Below, piece after piece: positions 1 through 5,948 of a stretch of 12,892 nt of DNA. The notes under the pieces were generated by a model. The model was given only the letters and a program-made list of their open reading frames with translations. It did no database searches and had not been told where the DNA came from. The stretch covers positions 1 through 12,892 of the forward strand of contig JBJMGI010000019.1 of the NCBI GenBank assembly GCA_045807945.1, read 5' to 3'. This stretch comes from CAVQGF01 sp045807945. Its GTDB lineage: Bacteria > Acidobacteriota > Terriglobia > Terriglobales > Acidobacteriaceae. The translations under genes were made by a program, and so were the position numbers. Within the stretch, counting starts at the first letter, position 1. The number at the start of each line of letters is the position of its first letter.

Positions 1-242
1 CGGATTCGACCTGCGGGTCAGGCGGACTGCTGGATTATCCGCACTACACGCGTCCCGCCGAGTTTCGCGGTTGGCCGGTGCCGGAGCCGCTGAAGAACGG
101 CAACCACGAGGCGATTCGCCAGTGGCGCCGAAGGAAGGCTTTAGAGAAGACGCTGCGCAATCGTCCTGACTTAGTAGGACGGGTGGAGTTGAGCGCAGAG
201 GACAAGAGATTGATCGCGCAGATCGAGCGCGAGCGAAATTAG
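1..242 (+). CDS. trmD: tRNA (guanine-N1-)-methyltransferase, C-terminal part (5' end outside window)
   Basis: TrmD transfers a methyl group from S-adenosylmethionine to N1 of G37 in tRNAs that read codons starting with C, U or G of the relevant sets, which prevents +1 frameshifting. Only the last 79 codons are present, read in frame from base 3 to the TAG at 240-242. The visible peptide starts DSTCGSGG and runs into the family hallmark LLDYPHYTRP. It continues with the VPEPLKNGNH segment and the basic helix IRQWRRRKALEKTL, all typical of the TrmD C-terminal tRNA-binding half. In E. coli TrmD the catalytic Asp169 lies in the equivalent DSF segment, so the first Asp here is probably the counterpart; this is inference. 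The gene is followed after 36 bp by rplS, the usual order in the rpsP-rimM-trmD-rplS operon. The SAM-binding trefoil-knot domain lies upstream of the window. Confidence 0.95.
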   Translation, partial: DSTCGSGGLLDYPHYTRPAEFRGWPVPEPLKNGNHEAIRQWRRRKALEKTLRNRPDLVGRVELSAEDKRLIAQIERERN

Positions 243-265
243 AAACCGTCGCGAGGCGGTAAAAT

Positions 266-272
266 AAAGGAA
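266..272 (+). promoter_or_regulatory. Shine-Dalgarno site of rplS
   Basis: AAAGGAA lies 6 nt upstream of the ATG at 279. It supports that ATG over the later in-frame Met codon at residue 6. No separate promoter is evident in the 36-bp trmD-rplS gap, so rplS is probably expressed from the operon promoter upstream of the window. Confidence 0.75.
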
Positions 273-278
273 CCGAAT

Positions 279-632
279 ATGTCGAACCATGCAATGTTGG
301 AAAAACTGCTCAGCAAGATCCGCCGTACCGACCTGCCGTCGTTCGTGCCGGGCGACACGGTCCGCGTCCACGTGAAGATCAAAGAAGGCGACAAAGAGCG
401 CGTGCAGATGTTCGAAGGCACCGTGATCAAACAGCGCGGCGGCTTGCAGCCAAGCTTCACCGTCCGCAAAGTCAGCTTCGGACAAGGCGTCGAGCGCATC
501 TTCCCTCTGAACTCGAAGGTGATCGATAAGGTCGAAATCGTGCGCTCCGCGCAAGTGCGTCGCGCGAAGCTCTATTACCTGCGCGGCTTGAAGGGCAAAG
601 CAGCTCGCCTGAAAGAAGTCGAGCGCGCGTAA
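279..632 (+). CDS. rplS: 50S ribosomal protein L19
   Basis: L19 is a structural protein of the large ribosomal subunit, located at the interface with the 30S subunit. The 117-residue product is full length for the family (about 115-120 residues). Recognisable L19 segments are the LPSFVPGDTVRVHVKIKEG region near residues 19-37, FEGTVIKQRG near residues 45-54, the VERIFPLNS signature near residues 71-79, and the C-terminal VRRAKLYYLRGLKGKAARLKE block. The ATG start is supported by a good Shine-Dalgarno site 6 nt upstream. The gene follows trmD by 36 bp in the same direction and is followed after about 20 bp by a strong hairpin terminator, so it is the last gene of its operon. Nothing in the protein looks unusual. 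Confidence 0.98.
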   Translation: MSNHAMLEKLLSKIRRTDLPSFVPGDTVRVHVKIKEGDKERVQMFEGTVIKQRGGLQPSFTVRKVSFGQGVERIFPLNSKVIDKVEIVRSAQVRRAKLYYLRGLKGKAARLKEVERA

Positions 633-650
633 GCTCTCGCTCTGGAGTTA

Positions 651-685
651 AAAACGCCACGGTCATCCGTGGCGTTTTACTTTTT
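651..685. terminator. Bidirectional intrinsic terminator between rplS and the HEAT/PilZ gene
   Basis: A perfect 12-bp stem pairs AAAACGCCACGG (651-662) with CCGTGGCGTTTT (667-678) around a 4-nt loop, TCAT. On the + strand it runs into a T-rich tail (TTTT-AC-TTTTT) and ends the trmD-rplS transcript. On the minus strand the stem is also followed by a run of Ts, 33 bp past the stop codon of the convergent gene that ends at 718. It therefore probably serves both genes. Confidence 0.92.
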
Positions 686-717
686 AGCGGAATGCTTGCT
701 CTGGATGATTTCCCGAA

Positions 718-3417
718 TTACGAAGCTTTTCCGGGAAGCGGAATGCTCTTGAGCTGCTCGATGAGATTGGCTTCCCAGGGCGCTCCGGCGAGCAGGCCGC
801 GAAGCTTGGCGCGCTCGTTGATGTCCATCCCCACGATCTCGAAGCTCAGCTCGCGCGTTGGCTGCTCGCGCACCAGCACCTGCGCGCGCACCTTGCGAAG
901 TCCAGCCTGGATCTCCATGGTTCCGTGCGTTCCCGCCTGGAAGCGATTGTCAGACGAACCCGCTCCGCCGCCGAGGCTCAACGACTGCACGTCCACATGC
1001 GCTTGGCTGCGCGAAGTCGTGACCGTCGCGCTGACCTTCGCGGTCGGAATCGTTCGCGGATAGCGACGCTGACGCACCCACGGGCAGTCGGATAACGTGT
1101 CCAGCGCGGCCCAGCTCAGGTCCGTCTCGGTGACGCCGTTCTGCGATAGGAATATTTCCGCCTTCGGGTCGATCATGCGCAGCGCCTGCGCCGCGGTGAC
1201 GCGCAGCTCACGCGGGAATGCATAGCTCCACATCTGCTTGGCCGAAATCAGGTCCTTCAGCTCCTGCGCGACGCCCGACTCGTGCAAGCGTCCCAGCGCC
1301 TCGATGGACTTGAGCTGCAGGAAGCTGATGGAGGAGTCTTGCTGGCTGAATGCAAGGTTCGTCAGTTCGCTGCACGCGTCGTGGTCGCCGGTCATGCCGA
1401 GCTCGTCCACGACCTCAGGCTTCACCAGCGCGTCCACACGCGGCAACAGGCGCAACAGCAGCGAGCTGCGCGCCGGCGAGCCGGCGAGCGAGAGTTGGGC
1501 GATCGCGGCGCTCTGGTGCGGACGTCCCCACGTCTTGATGCGCTCGAGAAGTATGGCTTCCATCGCAGGCAGATCCAGGCGGCTGAGCAGGCCAATAGCA
1601 GTAACGGCTTCGCCCGGTTGTCCGCTGTGCAGCTTCTGCGTAAGCATTTTACGCGCTGGCGTTCCCAGCGCGATGGCGATCTCAGCCGCGCGATCGCATT
1701 CGGAGCGTCGACTGGACTGTCCAAAGCGTTGCGCCAGCTTCTCGATGGTCAGATGTGGCGAGCTGCGCAGCACTTCCATCAGGTCGGCGGGGATGCGCGG
1801 TGCAGCAATCGCTTCCTCGATGAATTCTGGTAGGCGCTCGTAGACACCGATGCGCGGGCGCAGCTCCTCTGCCATGCCAGGCAGATGCGCTTCCAAAATG
1901 TTGAGCTCGCGAACGGCCTGGCGCAATCCAGCGAACTTCTTCTGGCCAGCGGCTTCCTGGCTCAAGCGCACGAAAGCAGCGCTCATGAGCTTCTGCAGAG
2001 TCGGATCTTCTTCTTTGCCGAGACGCTCGCCGACTTGCGCGATGGCGATCTCGAGCAGGCTGCCGGATTTGCCGTACAACTCGGCGATCTGCGTGAGACC
2101 AAGCGCCGTCGCGCGGCGTCCCTCAGCTTCTTTGCTGTGGATGCACCCCGCGTAACTCAGCAGTACCTTGGAGGCGCCATCGCCATCTCCGCGCTCCATC
2201 AACTCGGTCACATAGCTCGCGACGTTGCGCGGGGGGATGCACCACGCGTCCGGAGAAGTGAGCACGGTTCGCTTGCCGCCGTCGGGGATCTTGGCCCAGA
2301 ACTGCTGGTCGAGGATGTCGGCATGCGACTCGACCATCATGCCCATGCGCTCCATCTTCTTTTCGTGCGCGTTCAGGATGCCGCGGAGCGACTCCATCTC
2401 TTTGGACATCTTCTGCAGCATCTCGTGCACGGCGTTGACCTTCACGTCGCCGCGTTCGAAGCGCTCGAGGGCATAGCGAATGGCAAGCTGCTCGGCGAGC
2501 TGCAGCAGGAGCGGAGTATCAGGACGCTTGTCGTGCATGGCCGCGATCTGCGAAAGGACCTCGTGCATCGAGGCCTGCACGTTCTGCGGCATCTGCGCGA
2601 GTTCGTGATGGAAATGTCCGGAGTGCGCAGCGGCTTCCGGCTGACGGCTGGTTGCGCCGAAGCGGGTCAGCATGCGAACGGCAACGGCGAAATCGGCTCC
2701 CGGCGATGCCGGTCCATCCTCCACCGGCTCGACCTGCATGAGCTCGCTGGGGAACGGGATGACCTCGGCTTGTCTCGCGGGCTGCGCGGCAGCGGCTGCG
2801 CCGCTCCCAACGCCTGAAGAAGCTCCGGAGTTGGCAGCCGCGATAGCTTGCAGAAGCTTGCTGGGGTCGTTGAGCACGGAATGCAGCGAACCCGCGGAAT
2901 CGCCGAAAGCTGCTGCGGCGAGGATGGCGGAGACGTTCGCGGATCCGGTGGAGTTCGCATCTTCCGCCACGAACTTCACACGATTCATCTGAATGGTTTT
3001 GCAGTCTTGCAACGCCGCCTGCAGCTGCTCGCCGAGGTTCCTGGCTTTCGAGCCCGAGAAGATAAACCCGCGGATCAAGCAGGCAAAGTCGGCGGCGGTA
3101 GTCTCAGGCGTAAATTGCAGACTGGCGATACCGGCTGCGCTTAGAAGCTGAGCAAAGCTCTTTTCGGCAGCGGCGCCTTCCAGCGGCATGCCTTCCAGGA
3201 GAAGCTGGGAGCCGGCCACCCCGAGCATGAGCCCTTGCCGGGCTGATAAATGGAGTGTCTGCTGGAGCTCGTCCCAGGCGATGTTGAACTGGGATGTGCT
3301 GCGGATATGCTCGAATCCGTAGAGCCGGACGTACTTCAGCAGTATGTTCAGTGAGCGGGTAAAGGCCACCGCTAGCGCCGCGCGCTGGGGATCCGGTTTG
3401 CCGTGCAGGGACGACAC
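718..3417 (-). CDS. Large HEAT-repeat-like protein with C-terminal PilZ-like domain
   Basis: The exact function is unknown. The 899-residue product has no signal peptide or membrane segment and is probably cytoplasmic. Visible architecture: an N-terminal helical domain (about 1-150) with the LLKYVRLYGFEH segment near 26-37; an Ala/Gly/Ser-rich linker (about 160-215); a charged, coiled-coil-like stretch (about 328-370); paired-helix repeats resembling HEAT/Armadillo units (about 570-755); and a PilZ-like domain (about 780-880). PilZ domains often bind cyclic di-GMP through RxxxR and [DN]xSxxG motifs. Here R784 to R788 gives RxxxR. The second motif reads S812-L-S814-L-G-G817, with Ser in place of Asp/Asn, so c-di-GMP binding is uncertain. 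The GTG start at 3417 is chosen for its strong Shine-Dalgarno site 6 nt away. The gene is monocistronic and converges on rplS. A motility, surface or signalling role is inference from PilZ alone. Confidence 0.85.
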   Translation of the reverse strand: MSSLHGKPDPQRAALAVAFTRSLNILLKYVRLYGFEHIRSTSQFNIAWDELQQTLHLSARQGLMLGVAGSQLLLEGMPLEGAAAEKSFAQLLSAAGIASLQFTPETTAADFACLIRGFIFSGSKARNLGEQLQAALQDCKTIQMNRVKFVAEDANSTGSANVSAILAAAAFGDSAGSLHSVLNDPSKLLQAIAAANSGASSGVGSGAAAAAQPARQAEVIPFPSELMQVEPVEDGPASPGADFAVAVRMLTRFGATSRQPEAAAHSGHFHHELAQMPQNVQASMHEVLSQIAAMHDKRPDTPLLLQLAEQLAIRYALERFERGDVKVNAVHEMLQKMSKEMESLRGILNAHEKKMERMGMMVESHADILDQQFWAKIPDGGKRTVLTSPDAWCIPPRNVASYVTELMERGDGDGASKVLLSYAGCIHSKEAEGRRATALGLTQIAELYGKSGSLLEIAIAQVGERLGKEEDPTLQKLMSAAFVRLSQEAAGQKKFAGLRQAVRELNILEAHLPGMAEELRPRIGVYERLPEFIEEAIAAPRIPADLMEVLRSSPHLTIEKLAQRFGQSSRRSECDRAAEIAIALGTPARKMLTQKLHSGQPGEAVTAIGLLSRLDLPAMEAILLERIKTWGRPHQSAAIAQLSLAGSPARSSLLLRLLPRVDALVKPEVVDELGMTGDHDACSELTNLAFSQQDSSISFLQLKSIEALGRLHESGVAQELKDLISAKQMWSYAFPRELRVTAAQALRMIDPKAEIFLSQNGVTETDLSWAALDTLSDCPWVRQRRYPRTIPTAKVSATVTTSRSQAHVDVQSLSLGGGAGSSDNRFQAGTHGTMEIQAGLRKVRAQVLVREQPTRELSFEIVGMDINERAKLRGLLAGAPWEANLIEQLKSIPLPGKAS

Positions 3418-3423
3418 GACGTA

Positions 3424-3431
3424 CTCCTTCT
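3424..3431 (-). promoter_or_regulatory. Shine-Dalgarno site deciding a GTG start
   Basis: On the minus strand the sequence reads AGAAGGAG, then 6 nt, then GTG at 3417-3415. This is the strongest ribosome-binding site in the window and fixes the start of the HEAT/PilZ gene at a GTG codon. I could not identify a convincing -35/-10 pair upstream. Confidence 0.8.
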
Positions 3432-3600
3432 AGGGGACCTATAGTCTCTCGTCCGAACAGACATAGGGCAAATTACCGAGGTACGGTGCCGGTCTATGCC
3501 TTTCGTGCTCCCAGAGTAGCCGAGGTGGCGGGAAAGCAAGAGCGCGAGGAAGGCCAATAATCTCGCTGGTTACTGGGGTGAATCCCTAGCTGTGGAAATC

Positions 3601-3678
3601 TTGAATTCTGAATGGGCAATTTTGAATGTAAAGTGGAGAAACAACTAGCACACGAAGGGCACGAAAGGCAGCACGAAG
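3601..3678 (+). repeat. AT-richer patch and short CACGAA-type repeats upstream of rnhB
   Basis: This is the more distinctive part of the 267-bp gap between two divergent genes. TTGAAT occurs at 3601-3606 and TTTGAAT at 3621-3627, in DNA that is clearly richer in A and T than the neighbouring genes. CACGAAGGG (3651), CACGAAAGG (3660) and CACGAAG (3672) follow as three imperfect direct copies. I recall similar strings as dispersed intergenic repeats in environmental bacteria, but copy number in this genome cannot be seen here. The rnhB promoter must lie in or near this region, but no good -35/-10 pair stands out. Confidence 0.4.
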
Positions 3679-3684
3679 TCTGAG

Positions 3685-4440
3685 ATGAACGTTCTTCCCG
3701 AAAACGCGATTCTTCCCGAAAAACAGGTTTCGGCGGCGACGCTAAAATTGCGCTTTCTGAAGAGGCTCAAGTGCACGCTGAAGTATGAAAAGTTGGCCTG
3801 GGCGAATGGGGCGAAGCTGGTGGCGGGCGTGGACGAGGTTGGGCGCGGTTCCCTGTTTGGGCCGGTAGTGGCAGCGGCGGTGATCCTAGAGCCGGATTAT
3901 CGAATCCGCGGACTGCGCGATTCGAAGCTTATCCCCGAAAAGAAACGCAATGAACTGGCGAAAAAGATCCGCGAACACTCACTGGGGATCTCGATCGCTG
4001 CGGTTGATCCGGGACGTATCGACGAAATCAACATCTACCACGCGTCGCGCGAAGCAATGCTGCTCGCGGTGCAACAGCTTTCACCCTGCCCCGATCATCT
4101 GCTGATCGATGCGATGACTGTAGAGCACGATTGCGCGCAGACGAAGATCATCCATGGGGATGCGCTTTCGGCGTCGATTGCGGCAGCTTCGATCATCGCG
4201 AAGGTGGAGCGCGACCGTATGATCCGCGATTTGGACTCGCAGTATCCCGGATACGATCTTGCCTCCAATAAGGGCTACAGTGCCCCAAAGCACATTGCAG
4301 CATTGCGGGAGCGCGGGCCTTCGGCCCTCCATCGGCAATCGTTCGCACCGGTTTGGCTCTCAACCAAGCCGCAAGAGGTGCTGGCGTTCATGGAAGAAGA
4401 AGCCGCAGCTGAAATGGTTGCGGAAGTCGGCCAGGCGTAA
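3685..4440 (+). CDS. rnhB: Ribonuclease HII
   Basis: RNase HII cuts the RNA strand of RNA/DNA hybrids and removes single ribonucleotides misincorporated into DNA. The 251-residue protein shows the family core: VAGVDEVGRGSLFGP with D50 and E51 as metal ligands, the GRG motif at 53-55 that recognises the ribonucleotide 2'-OH, DSK at 79-81, LIDA with D142, and HGDALSASIAAASIIAKVERDR with D159. These match the four acidic active-site positions (Asp, Glu, Asp, Asp) of bacterial RNase HII. It is longer than the common 200-residue form because of about 45 residues before the catalytic core. The first 13 of these include a repeated hexapeptide (VLPENA, ILPEKQ). The ATG at 3685 has only weak Shine-Dalgarno support (GAG close by), so the exact start is uncertain. 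The gene ends 4 bp from the convergent gene's stop. Confidence 0.95.
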   Translation: MNVLPENAILPEKQVSAATLKLRFLKRLKCTLKYEKLAWANGAKLVAGVDEVGRGSLFGPVVAAAVILEPDYRIRGLRDSKLIPEKKRNELAKKIREHSLGISIAAVDPGRIDEINIYHASREAMLLAVQQLSPCPDHLLIDAMTVEHDCAQTKIIHGDALSASIAAASIIAKVERDRMIRDLDSQYPGYDLASNKGYSAPKHIAALRERGPSALHRQSFAPVWLSTKPQEVLAFMEEEAAAEMVAEVGQA

Positions 4441-4444
4441 CCAG

Positions 4445-5071
4445 CTACAACAATTCTAAGTGGAATTTGGCAAGGCGCTGGCCGTCGGGTGACCAGAGCT
4501 CGAGGACAAGGCGGTCTTCAATCTTCACCTTGTCGAGGTCGAAGTGAACGCGGAAGGAGCGCGCGTTGTAAGGCACGTTCGCGGGTGGGCCAATCATCTG
4601 GATCCTGGTGGGCTTGAGATCGCGCGCGCTGATGCCATGATAGGCACGCAGTTTGAAGGTGAGCCCAAGCAGATATTGGTTCAAGTCCATGTTGCTGGGA
4701 ACGTCGAAGGGCTCGAGTTCGACCAACTTCTCCCGTGCGGTAGCGGTCACGCGGAAGCTGATGCGCCGCGGGAAGTACGTCATCTGCTTCCCATTTTTTC
4801 CATACACTTTTCCGCCGACGCCACCATCGCCTGTCTCCTGCGGCTGCCAAAAGACGCGACGCACGCCTTCCAGTCCTGGACACTCCGCCGTCGCGAGAAG
4901 TGCAATGCGCGTTTTGGCGGGTTGAAGGACTATGGCTTCTACGCCCAACGGCACGACAGAATGGAAGACGAATTCCTGGCTGGTGTAATCCTGAGCCGGG
5001 CCGCTGAGCGCGAGCATCAATAGGAGGGTCACGGCTGCCGCGATTTGGCGGCTGTGATTTGCGGGAAACAT
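4445..5071 (-). CDS. Exported protein of unknown function
   Basis: I do not recognise this 208-residue protein. The N-terminus has a signal peptide: a short polar start with Arg (MFPANHSRQ), a hydrophobic stretch (IAAAVTLLLMLALS) and a likely signal peptidase I site after GPA, so the mature protein starts near QDYTSQEF and is secreted or periplasmic. The remaining ~185 residues alternate hydrophobic and polar residues and look beta-rich. There is no membrane segment, no obvious catalytic motif, and only one cysteine after the signal (in TAECPGLEG). I chose the ATG at 5071 because GGAAG lies 5 nt upstream and the signal peptide then begins properly; a TTG at 5101 would add ten residues of poor signal-peptide character. 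The gene is divergent from the deacetylase (70-bp gap) and converges on rnhB with 4 bp between stops. Confidence 0.8.
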   Translation of the reverse strand: MFPANHSRQIAAAVTLLLMLALSGPAQDYTSQEFVFHSVVPLGVEAIVLQPAKTRIALLATAECPGLEGVRRVFWQPQETGDGGVGGKVYGKNGKQMTYFPRRISFRVTATAREKLVELEPFDVPSNMDLNQYLLGLTFKLRAYHGISARDLKPTRIQMIGPPANVPYNARSFRVHFDLDKVKIEDRLVLELWSPDGQRLAKFHLELL

Positions 5072-5076
5072 TGGAA

Positions 5077-5081
5077 CTTCC
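5077..5081 (-). promoter_or_regulatory. Shine-Dalgarno site of the exported protein gene
   Basis: On the minus strand GGAAG lies 5 nt before the ATG at 5071-5069 and favours that start over the upstream TTG at 5101. A small hairpin, CACGG (5081-5085) with CCGTG (5090-5094), abuts the site and could partly mask it; its significance is unclear. The rest of the 70-bp divergent gap contains GTATATAC at 5113-5120, a self-complementary 8-mer that could supply a -10 element, but no matching -35 is evident. Confidence 0.5.
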
Positions 5082-5141
5082 ACGGGCGGCCGTGCTTCCA
5101 ACCATAGCCCGTGTATATACGGATGCTGCCGACGCGCAGCT

Positions 5142-5909
5142 ATGATGTCTGAGATCGAGGAGAAAACATTGCGCCGACTGTTGGTGGTGACAGCTCATCC
5201 AGATGATGAAGCCGGTGGTTTCGGCGGGACATTGCTTCTGAGCCGCGAGCGCGGGATCGAAACGTACGTTGTCTGCCTGACACCGGGGCAGGCCGCCTCG
5301 AACCGCGGCGGAGCGAAGTCGGATGACGAGCTTTCGGCGATGCGGCGAGTGGAATTCGCTCGCTCGTGCGAGATGTTGAAGGTCACCCGCGGTGAGGTCC
5401 TGAACTACCGTGATGGCGCACTCGACAAGGCGAACTTCCTGGAGGTAGTGGGTGAGCTGACGCGCAGAATCCGGGAAATACGTCCGCAGGTGATGGCGAC
5501 CTTCGGCCCAGAAGGCGCTATAACTGGACATCCTGACCACAGCATGGCTTCCCTGTTCGCTACGGCAGCTTTTCATTGGGCGGGACGTACGAAACGGTTT
5601 GCGGAGCAATTGAACAATGGGACGCAGCCGCACCGGGTTCAGAAGCTTTACTACGCGTCGCCGGATTTCAACATGCAGGACCGCGAGCCTGTGACCCTGC
5701 CGCCATGGACGGCGAAGATCGCGATCGGCAAGAGATTGGACACGAAGCTGGCCGCTTTCAAAACCCATACTTCGCAGGCGCCGCTGTTTGAGCGAGTGGA
5801 CAAAACGTTCCGCCAACATGGCGAGCAGGAATTATTTCATCTGGCGGCGGCGTATCCGCCCCGCGAAATGAAAATGGAAGAGGATTTGTTCGAAGGGATA
5901 GAAGAGTAA
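5142..5909 (+). CDS. PIG-L/LmbE family N-acetylglucosamine-type deacetylase
   Basis: This family comprises zinc-dependent hydrolases that remove acetyl groups from N-acetylglucosaminyl compounds; relatives include MshB (mycothiol) and BshB (bacillithiol). The 255-residue protein carries the diagnostic AHPDDE motif at residues 18-23 (H19 and D22 as zinc ligands, D21 as general base by analogy with MshB) and the second metal motif GHPDH at 129-133 (H133 as ligand). An N-terminal Rossmann-like strand, LLVVTAH, precedes the first motif. There is no signal peptide, so the enzyme is cytoplasmic. The substrate cannot be read from sequence; a bacillithiol-type role is possible but unproven. Two adjacent ATG codons (5142, 5145) can start it, and neither has a clear Shine-Dalgarno site. 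It stands alone on its strand, divergent from an exported protein gene, and ends just before an 11-bp hairpin. Confidence 0.92.
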   Translation: MMSEIEEKTLRRLLVVTAHPDDEAGGFGGTLLLSRERGIETYVVCLTPGQAASNRGGAKSDDELSAMRRVEFARSCEMLKVTRGEVLNYRDGALDKANFLEVVGELTRRIREIRPQVMATFGPEGAITGHPDHSMASLFATAAFHWAGRTKRFAEQLNNGTQPHRVQKLYYASPDFNMQDREPVTLPPWTAKIAIGKRLDTKLAAFKTHTSQAPLFERVDKTFRQHGEQELFHLAAAYPPREMKMEEDLFEGIEE

Positions 5910-5910
5910 A

Positions 5911-5935
5911 CCCACCCAAGCTCCGCTTGGGTGGG
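5911..5935. repeat. Perfect REP-like hairpin between convergent genes
   Basis: CCCACCCAAGC (5911-5921) pairs perfectly with GCTTGGGTGGG (5925-5935) across a 3-nt loop, TCC. It fills most of the 39-bp gap between the deacetylase stop and the M61 peptidase stop. Neither side has a T-run, so it is not a classical intrinsic terminator, although it could stabilise both mRNA 3' ends. I recall the 'CCACCCAAGC...GCTTGGGTGGGGCACCC' pattern as a dispersed element in Acidobacteria; that recollection needs a genome-wide count. Confidence 0.65.
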
Positions 5936-5948
5936 GCACCCCACAGCG

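Noticed and set aside
245..260. A weak hairpin (ACCG ... CGGT) in the trmD-rplS gap, considered as an attenuator or L19 leader
   Set aside because: Only four perfect base pairs with an eight-base loop; too weak to support regulation.
1885..2817. A 310-codon open frame on the + strand inside the HEAT/PilZ gene
   Set aside because: Low-complexity, His/Leu/Arg-rich translation typical of an antisense shadow; the minus frame has the domain structure and the ribosome-binding site.
5113..5120. GTATATAC palindrome considered as an operator or a promoter for the deacetylase gene
   Set aside because: Only eight bases, with no partner -35 at suitable spacing on either strand; kept only as a remark.
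4518..5819. A 433-codon minus-strand open frame spanning the exported-protein gene and the deacetylase gene
   Set aside because: It crosses two well-supported genes in another frame and shows no domain or signal.
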